Positions 43,435 through 55,000 of a stretch of 64,000 nucleotides of DNA are shown here, piece after piece. A model generated the notes under the pieces. It saw only the letters and a list, made by a program, of their open reading frames with translations. It did not search any database and was not told the origin of the DNA. The stretch covers positions 32,601 to 96,600 of the forward strand of contig JALQPE010002642.1 in NCBI GenBank assembly GCA_030407315.1, in the 5' to 3' direction. Source of the stretch: Asparagopsis taxiformis. Taxonomy: Eukaryota; Rhodophyta; Florideophyceae; Bonnemaisoniales; Bonnemaisoniaceae. A program made the translations under genes and the position numbers. Within the stretch, counting starts at the first letter, position 1. Every line of letters begins with the position of its first letter.

Positions 43435-45360
43435 ATGCCTCGTAACCCTACAGCGGGACCCTCTATTGAGGACATAGCGCCTGCCAGCGACTTATCTGAT
43501 TCGGATCTGATCGCCGAAGAAGGCTTGGTGATTAACACCCTGCAAGACCGAGCCGACCGAATCTTCAACGAACGGTTGGAAGAGTTCAAGGCTGAATTCA
43601 GCACCGTCGTCGAGAAGACTGTTCAAGACCGCAGGGCGGAAATCGTAGACGCTACGGTCGAAACCGTCATGGAACTGGTCGAGCCAAAGCTGATGGCCGC
43701 CAGCCGAGAAGCCACCCAAGATCGGGACGCCGAGTTCCTAGTGGAAACCTGGAATCAGGTCAAAGCCGAATTCGCTAAACGCGTGTCCCTTTTGGAAACT
43801 CGTCTGGAGGAGCTTTCGATTCACGGCTTTAGTGCCAGTCCATTAGGACAACAGGAGTTTCCTGCTCGCCGAATCCGATCGGCTGACTTCCCTGACCCTA
43901 CATCCGGTAGGGGGGAAGAAGAAGATCCCCGATTGGATCAAGTCGCAGAAGCAACCCGACACCTGTCGGACCGTGTCGACGCCCTCGCCGAATCACTATC
44001 CCAAACAGGGAATATCTCTCGCACGAGACAGCACACTCGTGCCACCGGATCTGCACCGGAAAACCCCTCGTGGGATGATGAAGAAGGACCTCTTGAGGAA
44101 GGCTTAGTGCCTTTGAAGGCCCGCGAACCCGCGTTCGACCTCGTGGTCTCCTATCGGTACTACCGACTTAAGAACAAGTCCCTAACGACCGATACCCCAA
44201 TGGGTAAATCAAGAAGCTTGTATAAGCTAACGGAGAAGATCCGTAATTTCAATGCGTCATTCACGCCGTTCGATGGTACGGAACCCATCGATATCCTCCG
44301 GTTCCTCGCGGAATTTCAAGATGCATGTGATTCATGCGTAGTCTCGGAGGGAGAAGCTACCAAGTTACTCAAGTATTTCCTGGAAGGAGAACCTCAACGG
44401 TTTATCGCCGCTGAGGCGCGAAAGCGCAAGCTTCTCAACCACCTGCATCAGCAGATCACTTGGCCTCAAGCCGTTAACGCCCTTCTGGCTCGCTACGCAA
44501 CGGACAATGTCCTAGCGGACGCATATGACGCAGTAACGCGTATACGGCAAGGGCCGGATGAAGACGAAGCTGCATACGCAGACAGACTGCAGGACGCTGC
44601 ACTCCTGTGTGCGAACGTCTTCTCGGAAAGAGACTTGGTCAACTACTACCTCAAGGGCCTACGCCCAGAGGTTAAACACACCGTCAAGGTGACTATAGGC
44701 CGCAGTGGCGGAGAAGATTTTCTTGCTGTCCGTAACCTTGCTAAAGGACTCGGGGACTCTTTAAGAGCATCGCTACCCGCGAAACCTAAGGCTTACCCTA
44801 CTCGGGAAATCGCGGACCGGAAACGCAAAGCGTTGCTCGCTACCGTACCCGGAGAACCGGCTGTGATACCGCGGACCCCGCCGCCGACCTTACCTTCCCC
44901 TACCGGGAACCCAATGGGCGCGCCAATGCAGGCCCCTACCCTAACGGGAGAACATCTTAAACTCGCTGAGAGTATGATCCCCGAAGGGGCTGTTACTTGG
45001 AGATGCTCTGGCTGTCGCCAACCGGGGCACGTGTTATACACTTGTCCTTACCTACCACCCTCAGTGGGAACTTACTTCGCCTTTGCGAACTACGCTTACC
45101 AGCAAGAACCGGAGCAGGTTATGCGCCGCCAACAGCGCCAGTCCAATCGGTTCAACCGAAAAAGAGATTACCCTAAAGCCGTGCTCCAACGGTCAAACCC
45201 TCCAACACGCATGGTTGCGTTCGCCGATGACGAAAATCATCCCAAATTGGGTCCTCTGAGGCGAGACGTTTTGGAACGTAACGGATCTTCCGTAACGGCT
45301 CAAGACGTTGCCGACGCCTTGGAAACCTCCGACGACTCCGACACGTCGTCGGAAAACTAA
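43435..45360 (+). CDS. gag: Ty3-2 Gag
   Basis: 641 aa, intact, ATG 78 nt after the LTR. The acidic, helical N-terminal region (about 1-220) includes coiled-coil-like segments. The retrotransposon Gag/capsid domain runs about 265-430 (FDGTEPIDILRFLAEFQDAC...FLEGEPQRF...YYLKGLRPEVKHTV). A CCHC knuckle lies near 521-536 (CSGCRQPGHVLYTC, C-x2-C-x4-H-x4-C). The C-terminal ~100 residues are basic then acidic. The stop overlaps the next start as TAATG at 45358-45362, which suggests coupled termination-reinitiation for protease/pol. Confidence 0.94.
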   Translation: MPRNPTAGPSIEDIAPASDLSDSDLIAEEGLVINTLQDRADRIFNERLEEFKAEFSTVVEKTVQDRRAEIVDATVETVMELVEPKLMAASREATQDRDAEFLVETWNQVKAEFAKRVSLLETRLEELSIHGFSASPLGQQEFPARRIRSADFPDPTSGRGEEEDPRLDQVAEATRHLSDRVDALAESLSQTGNISRTRQHTRATGSAPENPSWDDEEGPLEEGLVPLKAREPAFDLVVSYRYYRLKNKSLTTDTPMGKSRSLYKLTEKIRNFNASFTPFDGTEPIDILRFLAEFQDACDSCVVSEGEATKLLKYFLEGEPQRFIAAEARKRKLLNHLHQQITWPQAVNALLARYATDNVLADAYDAVTRIRQGPDEDEAAYADRLQDAALLCANVFSERDLVNYYLKGLRPEVKHTVKVTIGRSGGEDFLAVRNLAKGLGDSLRASLPAKPKAYPTREIADRKRKALLATVPGEPAVIPRTPPPTLPSPTGNPMGAPMQAPTLTGEHLKLAESMIPEGAVTWRCSGCRQPGHVLYTCPYLPPSVGTYFAFANYAYQQEPEQVMRRQQRQSNRFNRKRDYPKAVLQRSNPPTRMVAFADDENHPKLGPLRRDVLERNGSSVTAQDVADALETSDDSDTSSEN

Positions 45361-46049
45361 TGACGGGGAGTGAGGTGTCGCACCCCCGTCAGGAGGTGGA
45401 GCGATTACGCTACTCGGTGGACATCTCACCACAACCACCTCCGCAGGAAAAGGCTGCAACTCCCTCTAGGGACCAAAGTCTTTCCCAGACACCAACCCCT
45501 TCGGGTTCCCCCACAGGGACTCGAACCTCAAGGCCGAAAGCCTCATGCCTGCTTAAGGCCGCCCATTACGTAGTAATGGGTTCCATCGGACTCGATCCGT
45601 CAATTCTCACGCCCATGCGTATGGTGATGGACACCGGGTCCGGACCATCGGTCATCCACGAAAGGAGCTTACCCCACAATTGGGAACAATTCCAAGTCCC
45701 TACGGGGAAAGTTCCGCAACTGGCCGATGCTAACGGCAATCCTCTTCGGATAAAAGGCAAGATAATACTGTCCTTACAGTTAGGCCACAAGTCCTTTGAG
45801 GAAGAATTCTTCGTCGCGCCTAAGTTGGCCGTACCCCTCATCTTGGGAACTGGGGCAATGAATACCCACGTAGACGCAATTAGGTGCCGGGCCCAACGAA
45901 TTGATATTCACGACGGCGGGTCGATAGCTATCCTAGTGATGTCGCCTACGCGTAAAACATCCCCCACCCTTTCATGCTACGTGGATGCCTCGCGACCCTC
46001 TAATGGGATTAACTTAGACCGCCAGCCTCATGGCATTCGGTTGTCATAA
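45360..46049 (+). CDS. pol: Ty3-2 aspartic protease
   Basis: 229 aa. The catalytic motif MDTGSGPSVI is near residues 89-98; a later LILGTGAMN (about 161) corresponds to the conserved I-L-G strand. It cleaves Gag and Pol precursors as a dimer. The ATG overlaps the gag stop (TAATG). The frame ends at TAA 46047-46049, but pol continues in the very same frame right after it, so protease and pol were probably one polyprotein and this TAA is either a nonsense mutation or a suppressed stop. Confidence 0.92.
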   Translation: MTGSEVSHPRQEVERLRYSVDISPQPPPQEKAATPSRDQSLSQTPTPSGSPTGTRTSRPKASCLLKAAHYVVMGSIGLDPSILTPMRMVMDTGSGPSVIHERSLPHNWEQFQVPTGKVPQLADANGNPLRIKGKIILSLQLGHKSFEEEFFVAPKLAVPLILGTGAMNTHVDAIRCRAQRIDIHDGGSIAILVMSPTRKTSPTLSCYVDASRPSNGINLDRQPHGIRLS

Positions 46050-46052
46050 AGT

Positions 46053-49000
46053 GTGAATGTTCCTCCGTGGAGTCAAGTAACAACTACTGTTGTATGCGCC
46101 GGTGGCGGCTTGAGTATACTCTCACCGAGAGATCGGATCCTTCACCGACATCGTGTCTCTATCCCGAACGGGGTTGCGGAAGTCATCCCGCGACAGGAAT
46201 TCCTGACTATATTAACTAACTTCGGTACCTCCGACAAGTACCTCCCTAAAGGAACCATTATAGGCTATGCCCTCCGGGCACCCGAACGGCCAATGCGCCC
46301 CATGGCTCTCAGCCGTTCTACCCCTTCCTCCCAAGAGGCCTCCACTATGGTGACTACTCTCCATCAGGAGCAAGAGGCCGAGGCCACCCAACCATCAAGC
46401 TGGAAGCAAGAAGTCTCTCTGGACCACCTTGGTCAAATCCCGTTGAGGGAACGCATCCTTAGCATGCTATCTCGACACGAGTCTATGTGGGATGGATCCC
46501 TAGGGGACATCCGCGCTACGGAACACCGAATCGACATAGTCGAAGGGAGCAAGCCTAGACGGCAACAACCCTACCGGATGGGACCCGCTCGTCGAGAGAT
46601 TGCCCGTAAGGAAATAACCAGCATGCTGGAAAAAGGAGTGATCGAACCGTCGACCTCCGAATGGGCTAGCCCAGTGGTTCTTGTCCCGAAGAAGGATGGT
46701 AAATTACGCTTTTGCGTCGACTACAGGGGTCTTAACGACATCACTGTCAATGATGTGTACCCCCTTCCACGAATGGATGATTGTATTGACTCCCTCGGAG
46801 ATGCTCAAGTATTCACCACATTGGATTGTAATTCTGGCTATTGGCAGATCCCTGTTGCACAGGACGACCGTGATAAAACGGCATTCACCTCCCACTTGGG
46901 GACATATCGCTTCAAGCGTTTGCCTTTTGGCTTAAAGAATGCTCCGGCAACGTTTCAACGTGCCATCGACATTATTCTTAGCAGCGTTCGCTGGCAGACC
47001 TGTCTGATTTACTTAGACGATGTAATCGTATTCTCTCGGGACGAGGCCGAACATCTCCACCATGTGGACCAAGTACTCTCCCTCCTACGGGAAGCAGGTG
47101 TCACCCTGAAGTTGACAAAGTGTCATTTCTTCGAAAAGAAGGTTGATTACCTGGGACATGTCGTGATGCCAGGAAAGCTAGCTGTTGCACAGAACGCCAC
47201 TTCGGCTATCGCTGACGCGATCTTTCCGCAAACGCCTACGCAAATGCGATCCTTCCTCGGAAGCTGTGGCGTCTTTCGACGATTCATCAAAGGGTATGCC
47301 GCAATTGCGCACCCCTTGAACGAAATGCTGACCAAAGACAGCCTCCCTAAATTCGGGAAAGAACCTCCTACCGAGGACCAACAGCGCGCGTTCAACGCTC
47401 TCAAAGAGGTCATGATCAAACCGCCGATACTGGCTCTACCCAAGTTGGGTCAACCCTACACCGTAGACACGGACGCTTCCGCATACCAAATAGGATGCGC
47501 TCTGCTTCAGCAGCAAGGGGAAGAGAACGATCTCAAGCCAATTGGCTATTGGTCGCGTACGCTGACTAAACCTGAAAGAGGTTACTCCCCTACGGAGCGT
47601 GAGTGTCTAGCCGTCGTATGGGCTGTCACTATCCTACGTCCATACTTGGAGCAAACAAAGTTTGTAGTCCGGACGGACCATAACGCACTGCGTTGGCTCA
47701 TGAACATCAACGACCCTTCAGGGAGACTCTGCCGTTGGCGCCTCCGACTTGCGGAATTTGACTATCAAATAGTCTATCGACCCGGTCGGGTTCACCAACT
47801 ACCGGACGCCCTTTCGCGTGTTGAAACTAACGGCGAGACGCCCGTCACTATTGACGATGAAATACCAACTCTGTTGGCCACGCACGCACCGCAAGGTGAA
47901 ACATCCTTGGATGATGATACTGATGTTTGGTTCTACGACCTTTCTCTAGCAAGAGATCACGCCAAGGAGGCGCCTAATCGCAACGGTACACCCGTCTTGA
48001 CAACTCATCCGCGAACGGAAAGCTTCAGCCCGATAACTCTCCAAGAGTGGCTCGAAGAGCAACGAACGGACGACTTCTGTCAACAGGCCCTGGCCTCGCA
48101 GAAGTCTGACTCTCTCTTCTTCGAAGATGAAGACGGTGTCCTTTGTAGGAAGTCCAGACTGGATGGGTCATCCCAAATCGTAGTACCTAAAGCCTTACGG
48201 CAACGTCTATTGACGATGTGCCACCACGGCATATTGGCAGGACATCCTGGTCAGAACCGCATGTACGACACGATGCGCCTATCTTACTACTGGCCTGCAA
48301 TGGCTGCGGACATAACCGGAACGGTTGAACGCTGTTCAGCGTGTGCGAGAAACCGATTACGGTTGCGCAAACATGCGAGTACCCTCCAGCTGTTCCCAGC
48401 TACCACACCATTGGATGACGTTGCAATTGACCTCCTCGGTCCTCTACCTCGTACCAAGAAAGGTAACGTGCACCTACTGGTGATTTCGTGTCGCTTTACC
48501 AAGCTCACCCAAGTGGTGCCCCTGCGAAGCATTACGGCTTACCATGTGGCAGTAGCCTTTTGTACACATTGGGTGTTTAAGTATGGTCCTCCACGGACAT
48601 TACTATCCGATAACGGTCCGCAATTTGCGTCGAAGTTCTTCCAGGCTGTCTGCCTCCAGTTAGGAACGAAGAACGTCTTCACGACGGCTTACCATCCCCA
48701 GACAAATCGGCAAGTCGAACGGTATAACCGTACTCTGTTGAGCATGCTACGTAATTACGTCAATGATAACCAGGACGACTGGGATGTCTACGCATCAGCG
48801 TTAACCTATGCGTACAACACGCACGTGCATCGCACAACGGGAACTACACCCTTCGACCTCATCCTAAGCCGACCTCCACCGCCATATGCGACACACCATT
48901 CGGTGAAAAGGAGGGCAACGCCAGACGCGTTCACGAAGCAAGACTTCCTACGCCGTATTACGGATACCATTGATATGGCAGGTAAACGCCTTCACAGCGC

Positions 49001-49220
49001 GCAAGCACGCTACAAGCGTAACTTCGACCGGTCAATCCGGAAGTCTAAACGACTCATCACTACCGATGATTACGTTTATCTGGATAATATAATCCAGAAG
49101 TCCAGCGAACGGAACAAGCTAACTCCAATAGCTCAAGGTCCCTACGTCTGTGTTTTCGGAAGTGGACGCGGACGTCCAGTCTCTCTAGTACGGGTCCTAG
49201 TCGGCCCCGAGATTTACTAG
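46053..49220 (+). CDS. pol: Ty3-2 reverse transcriptase-RNase H-integrase
   Basis: About 1055 residues, open from just after TAA 46047-46049. The first codon shown, GTG at 46053, is not a credible eukaryotic start, consistent with fusion to protease. Reverse transcriptase runs about 150-380, with YLDDVIVFS near 319-327. RNase H runs about 465-590 (VDTDAS; TERECLAVVWA; RTDHNALRWL), then PDALSR. The integrase HHCC module is near 724-765 (HHGILAGHPG...CSACAR). The catalytic residues are D in AIDLLGP (about 792), D in LLSDNGPQF (about 852) and E in RQVERYNR (about 889). Typical Ty3 residues continue to ITPIAQGPYV; the last ~20 residues come from foreign sequence after truncation near 49158. Confidence 0.94.
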   Translation: MNVPPWSQVTTTVVCAGGGLSILSPRDRILHRHRVSIPNGVAEVIPRQEFLTILTNFGTSDKYLPKGTIIGYALRAPERPMRPMALSRSTPSSQEASTMVTTLHQEQEAEATQPSSWKQEVSLDHLGQIPLRERILSMLSRHESMWDGSLGDIRATEHRIDIVEGSKPRRQQPYRMGPARREIARKEITSMLEKGVIEPSTSEWASPVVLVPKKDGKLRFCVDYRGLNDITVNDVYPLPRMDDCIDSLGDAQVFTTLDCNSGYWQIPVAQDDRDKTAFTSHLGTYRFKRLPFGLKNAPATFQRAIDIILSSVRWQTCLIYLDDVIVFSRDEAEHLHHVDQVLSLLREAGVTLKLTKCHFFEKKVDYLGHVVMPGKLAVAQNATSAIADAIFPQTPTQMRSFLGSCGVFRRFIKGYAAIAHPLNEMLTKDSLPKFGKEPPTEDQQRAFNALKEVMIKPPILALPKLGQPYTVDTDASAYQIGCALLQQQGEENDLKPIGYWSRTLTKPERGYSPTERECLAVVWAVTILRPYLEQTKFVVRTDHNALRWLMNINDPSGRLCRWRLRLAEFDYQIVYRPGRVHQLPDALSRVETNGETPVTIDDEIPTLLATHAPQGETSLDDDTDVWFYDLSLARDHAKEAPNRNGTPVLTTHPRTESFSPITLQEWLEEQRTDDFCQQALASQKSDSLFFEDEDGVLCRKSRLDGSSQIVVPKALRQRLLTMCHHGILAGHPGQNRMYDTMRLSYYWPAMAADITGTVERCSACARNRLRLRKHASTLQLFPATTPLDDVAIDLLGPLPRTKKGNVHLLVISCRFTKLTQVVPLRSITAYHVAVAFCTHWVFKYGPPRTLLSDNGPQFASKFFQAVCLQLGTKNVFTTAYHPQTNRQVERYNRTLLSMLRNYVNDNQDDWDVYASALTYAYNTHVHRTTGTTPFDLILSRPPPPYATHHSVKRRATPDAFTKQDFLRRITDTIDMAGKRLHSAQARYKRNFDRSIRKSKRLITTDDYVYLDNIIQKSSERNKLTPIAQGPYVCVFGSGRGRPVSLVRVLVGPEIY

Positions 49221-49276
49221 AACAAATGAACGTCCGCGTCCAAAAAAAAAATAAAAATTTTTTGGATGCGGACGTC
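49160..49276. repeat. Hairpin-bearing junction truncating Ty3-2
   Basis: TGGACGCGGACGTCCA (about 49163) is followed by CTCTCTAGTAC, a phrase of the 43-bp repeats. At 49230-49276 ACGTCCGCGTCCAAAAAA and its near-complement TTTTTTGGATGCGGACGT (one mismatch) form a long hairpin. Possibly the terminus of an unidentified element. Confidence 0.7.
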
Positions 49277-49795
49277 CACTTTCTCTAGTACATATGGCGG
49301 AATACTAGGGCCCGACATCCACTTTCTCTAGTACATATGGCGGAATACTAGGACCCGACATCCACTTTCTCTAGTACGTTTGGCGGAATACTAGGACCCG
49401 ACATCCACTTTCTCTAGTACGTTTGGCGGAATACTAGGACCCGACATCCACTTTCTCTAGTACATATGGCGGAATACTAGGACCCGACATCCACTTTCTC
49501 TAGTACATATGGCGGAATACTAGGACCCGACATCCACTTTCTCTAGTACGTTTGGCGGAATACTAGGACCCGACATCCACTTTCTCTAGTACATATGGCG
49601 GAATACTAGGACCCGACATCCACTTTCTCTAGTACATATGGCGGAATACTAGGACCCGACATCCACTTTCTCTAGTACGTTGGCGGAATACTAGGACCCG
49701 ACATCCACTTTCTCTAGTACGTTTGGCGGAATACTAGGACCCGACATCCACTTTCTCTAGTACATATGGCGGAATACTAGGACCCGACATCCAGT
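49266..49795. repeat. 43-bp tandem repeat, about 12 copies
   Basis: Unit CTAGGACCCGACATCCACTT followed by TCTCTAGTAC and either ATATGGCGGAATA or GTTTGGCGGAATA. The two variants alternate irregularly, suggesting block duplication. One unit has a 1-bp deletion near 49680. Non-coding. Confidence 0.97.
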
Positions 49796-51435
49796 ATACA
49801 ATATATCAGCGAAAACCGGGAGGGAAGAAATTACAGCGGATGGTAAATTCAGGGCCCATATCGGACCGTATTTTATTCTCTCATTTAGGAAACTGCTCGT
49901 ATACAATACGTCTCTCTAGAATAGGGAATACATATCTGGTCAGAATAGGAAATAAATACCCGGTTAGAATAGGAAATAAATACCCGGTTAGAATAGGAAA
50001 TACGTATCCAGCCAGAATACAAAATACCTGTCAGCATATCGTCGATCACCCATCTCCCTCACTATCGCGTTCTCCCTACCATCCGAACGCCATGCACCAC
50101 CATCCGCACATACTGCAAGAACCCTCACGACCTAGATTACAAAAAATACGCTCCTTCCCAATACCATCCCCGCTTTCCTCGACACCACCCCAGCCCATTA
50201 AATCATCAAGACATCAAACACGAACATGGTCAGCAAAATCTTACACCACTTGAAACCCACTCTCACTTCTATCGTATGCCCCAAAATATACACATACCAG
50301 AAACACCTCACAGCTTCATTCCCCATCTTCCTACATCCCTTCTTCACTCTCCTTCAGTCCTGCCGTTCCTGCTTCACCACTCCTGCATCACATACACAAC
50401 ATCAGAATCAACCACAACAGTCAGACTCAAAAGCAACGCTTACCACGACAGATATCCTAGAAACTCCCTTACTTACCTCTCCGAGAGGATGACTGAATCA
50501 TCCATCCTACACAAATACAAACCATGATCCAAAAACCTTGCAATGAATAATCAAAGTCAGCAGTCCATATCTTCGCAAAACAAGTCTTGGTGCTCAGTAA
50601 AACTTACCTTCTGTCATCAACATTCCTGCATCATCTACACAACATCGGAATCAACCACAACAGTCAGACTCAAAACCAACCTTCCATCACAGCATACTTT
50701 CAAAACTCGCACACTTACCTTCGCTCCACACAATACACACCATGACTCAATAGGCTTCCAATGAAAAATATCGCATCAACGGAAATAGTCAGACTCAAAA
50801 CCAACCTTCCCTCGCTGCTTACTTTCAAAACTCGCACACTTACTTTACCTGTTCCATCCTGCACACAATAAAAACCATAAATCACGTAATCGTGTAGCCA
50901 AGAAAAGTAGTCAGCATTCCGCATCTTCGCACAACCGGTCTGGGCGCCCAATGTGACTTACCTTCCGTCATCACTATTCCTCCATCACCTACGCAACATC
51001 GGATTCAATCGCAACAGTCAGATTGAAAACCAACGTTTCCCTCGCTACATACCCTGAGAACTCGCAAATGTACCTCTCATCCATCCTACACACAATACAA
51101 ACCATGATCCAAAAACCTTGCAATTAACAATAATCATAGTCAGCAGTCCATATCTTCGCAAAGCACATCTTGGCACTCAATGAAACTTACCTTCCGTCAT
51201 CAACATTCCTGCATCATCTACACAACATCGGAATCAACCACAACAGTCAGACTCAAAATCAACCTTCCCTCACAGCATACTTTCAAAACTTCACGTACCT
51301 CTCTTCCATCCTCCGCTCAATACACACCATCAGTCAACAGGCTTCCCATGAAAAATATCGCATCAACGGAAATAGTCAGACTCAAAACCCACGCTTCCCT
51401 CACGCATACCCTCGAGGGTAGAGGATGGAACGAAG
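49796..51435. repeat. Degenerate C/A-rich repeats, no gene
   Basis: Near 49930-50010 a short GAATAGGAAATA(A/C) phrase is repeated four to five times. From 50365 to 51420 a longer phrase (CATCAACATTCCTGCATCAT...CAACAGTCAGACTCAAAACC) recurs near 50365, 50606, 50957 and 51195, with shorter copies at 50787 and 51370. No convincing protein; the frames seen are repeat by-products. Confidence 0.75.
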
Positions 51436-51473
51436 GTACGTGCGCGAATCTTGATCAAGATTCGCGCACGTAC
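51436..51473. repeat. Perfect 38-bp palindrome
   Basis: GTACGTGCGCGAATCTTGA followed directly by its exact reverse complement (centre TTGATCAA). It lies near the border between the repeat region and composite element copy 2, and may mark an element terminus or a replication/repair-derived inverted duplication. Confidence 0.97.
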
Positions 51474-52069
51474 AAAGCAAAGTCGGTCAAAGAAGATCAG
51501 TCGGTGATGAGGGCGGAGTGGAGCCTGCGGCGTCGACCGGACAGCTTTCTGCGTCCGCTTAAGTCTTGCTGTGCATACTCGAAATCATCGCCGGCAGTGA
51601 GATTGAGTATGGCCCAAGCCATGGTCTCTGATTCCCCGAACAAAGAGATCCGGATCGAGAACAACGAATATAAACATATAATCATATATATGAGAATCCA
51701 TTTGCTTTCCTTACATGATCTGTGGCATATCCGCTGTAAAGCACATTCAGATTCCACGAAGTTTGGAAATAAAAAAGTTTATTATTACAAATGAATTAAT
51801 TGAAAATTCATCTCCCAGGGCAGTCGTTCGTCCTTCCATGCACACGTTGCCAGCACGCAATGTGATGTAACAGTTGGAAATGATTGAACTCTCGGTTAAA
51901 TTCCACCGTTGGGATGTCAGCTGGAGTGAGCACAAAACTACTACCCAAAAAACTACGAACACGTTACATTCCAAGTCTCGAAAGCACCACAAAAATAAAA
52001 TTGGTCGCATCTGGACGGCACAGTCTCCCCTGTTCAGCTCGCAATCCTCCTTTTGCGTCAAAACTCGAC

Positions 52070-55000
52070 ATGGAATGCAAGTATGAAGGGTGCTTCTACT
52101 ACTGCGTAGATGCTTATGCGCTCGCGCTGCATGAGCGAACGTGTCGCTACCGTTTCAACCCCTCTCCCCAACATTTCAACAACGCTCGTGTCCCTGCCGT
52201 CACCCATGAGCCTGCTCGAAACGGCGACCATGATTCCCCGCAACCCAGCTCCCCAGACCCAGAATCTGGTCGTGCTTCCTCCAGCGACTCACCCTGTGAC
52301 GCTTCACTGCCACCAACCTCAACCCCCTCCCGCGCAGACCTCCTCGTGCAATCCCTCGCCGCCAGTCTCACAACCCTCGAGTACAAGGCCGGCGCTGGCC
52401 GCGTGAGCGAAGTCATCACCATCCTACAAGACCCCGCATTCTCCCTAGAAAAGTTCAACAGCGCCGTTCGCACCGTAGAAGAATGTCGCCACGTTACCGC
52501 TTCCATGGTCGAAACACATTTCCGCACCGAAGGTTACAAGAGCCACATCATTCCAGACAAAACTGGTAAGTACTCGGCACAGCTGTACCTCCGCGACCCA
52601 GTCGACATGCTCCGCAGGCAGTTAGCACTGGCTAACGACCAAAATACTCTCTTCCACCCCTCCCCACAGACCGCCCCAGACGGCACCGCAATATTTTCTC
52701 ATCCCCTACACACAGAATTCGCGAAAACGCTGCACCAGGTTACTAGACAGCGCGTGCAGCTCTCGGAAGATCCACAGGTCGTATGGGCAGAGGAAAATGA
52801 TCCCACCGCTTCCTCCTTTGCCGGCCTCCTCCAAGTGTACTCCGACAAGAGCAGCACAAGCCTCAAGAGCTCCGCAATCGTCGCATACCCCATACACGTC
52901 ACACTGCTCAACTTCTCCGCCCCCCTCCGTCGCCACTGCATCCGTACCGGCCTCACCATCGTCGGGTATCTTCCGTACATTGTTAACCCTTCGTCCAACG
53001 CCTTGTTCGGTGATGAAATGCCGACAACCTCTAGTTCTGCTAGTCGCGCTCGCAAAATTGATATTCTTCATAAAGCACTCGAAAAAGTGTTTTCGTCCCT
53101 ATCCACCGCGTTCTCTTCCGGGTTCCCCTGCACAGACTCCACTGCAACTGCCCGCCAATGCTTTCCCATCCTAGCCAATTATTGCTGCGACTTTCCAGAG
53201 GCCAAAGAGCTCTCATGCACTCGCAACAGCACTACCACCACACATCCCTGCCACCGCTGCTACATCCCCGCCACTCAACTTGAATCCAGCGCGCCACACC
53301 AGCCCCGCTCCCTCGATGATACACGCTCTGCACGCAAAGAGAGCGCTCAGGAGCATACAACTGCTCCGCTCGAAGCTCTCTCCCTCCTCGAACAACACTC
53401 TGTCCTCGAATCGACCGCTCTTTTACCCACCAACAGTCCCCTAGACCCCTACAACATTTTCTCCTTCGAGCCTCTGCACAATCTCCACCTCGGCATCTCA
53501 AAGCTCATCAAACAGTGCATTGTCCACCGCCTCAGCTCCCCAGACCTCACCACCACTGCCTCCCATTCCGGGACACCTCGCACCTTCAAGAAGGTGAAAA
53601 AATCCATCCTCGCCGGCTCAAACAGCATTCTGTCCGCTATCGAACGCGACTACTACATCACCGGTCTTCATGTCGACTTCTCCAAGGGTGAGAAGGGCAC
53701 CAATTTGAACGGCCTCTTCACGGAGGACGGCATACGCGGCATGCTCGCAGCCAAAGACTATCACCATGTCGACATGGTGTTCCCTTTCATCGCAGCATTC
53801 ATTGACACATGCTGTGACGAAGTAGATACAGCCCCCCTCACTTCCATCTGCACGCAATACTCTGACCTCGTCGCATGGGTCATGAAACGCGGTCGCATCA
53901 AGCACTGGACTGCCGCCGAACTAGAAAGCCTCCAGAACTCCATTTCCTATTTCAAACAATCAATGCTCTCCACCCTCGGCCCATTCCACACCACAGGTCT
54001 CAAAACTTTCAAGTTCCATCTTCTAGACCATCTTCCCGGTGACTTGCAGAGATATGGCGCCCTGGAACACATTGATGCAGGCCCCTACGAACACTCGCAT
54101 CTTCTGTTCAAACAGAGTTATAGGAAAACCTCTCGAAGGCGCTCCACAGCCATGGAAGAGACTATTCGCCACATGGAATTCTCCTTGGCCACTCCAACTG
54201 GTCATACCCCATCGAACACATTGGGAAACGCACGCATGATATCGCCCACAGACGGTGCAGTACTCGTTCGCGACGGATTCACCGTTGCACTGCACGACTT
54301 TGCCTCCCTGCTGCCCGATGCAACCCTCCTCGTTGCAGATATCGACGGACAGCCCGATCCTGCCACTCTTTTGCCGCTGCACAACTCCTCGTTCCCGTCT
54401 GGCACCATAACGCTATTCCAGCAACTCGGTGACACAGCTGCACAAGCGTTCCTCACCCTCGCTAGACTGCGCGCCACGGCAGAAGGCCCTCCAATACATG
54501 ACATGGACATTTCCGTCACCGTGGTAAAGTCCGCCTACGTCATGGGAGGGTACGTCCCAGATGCCGACGACTTTGACCCGCACAGTGGCATGCTTCGCCC
54601 CACAAACGTGTCGAGGCACAAGCAGCAGCGCGTCTTTGCAACTTCATCGTTCGGCCCCGCAAAGAGATCGCAGTACTCCTTTGTCGTCATCTCCGGAACT
54701 GCCGATGACTACAGAACCATATGGGTAGGGCGCGTCCTGGCACTGGTACGCCTGCAGTCTCCAAACCTGTTTCAACCTGTAGAACTCGCTTTCGTTCAGT
54801 ATATGACCTGCTTTGCCCCAAAAACCGCTGTGGAAAAATCACTTGGGTGCATTTGTTTAAAGTGGTCCACATGGGACCCGGACAACGGATCCGTTGACAG
54901 CAATGACACTGCATCCCACAGTGCAGGTGGTCCTTGGTTTGACCTCATTCCTGCATCTACTATATCTGGCACCGTGCACATCGTACGAAGTAACTTTCCA

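Larger units (their letters stand above)
42672..49158 (+). mobile_element. Ty3/Gypsy retrotransposon 'Ty3-2', 3'-truncated
   Basis: 5' LTR 42672-43357, primer-binding site 43359-43376, gag, protease, pol. No 3' LTR, polypurine tract or right-hand CCCCG duplication is found: pol homology stops at about 49158, where a hairpin/43-bp-repeat region begins. A different lineage from Ty3-1 in sequence but with the same primer-binding site. The remaining integrase end shows no chromodomain because it is cut. Confidence 0.9.
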
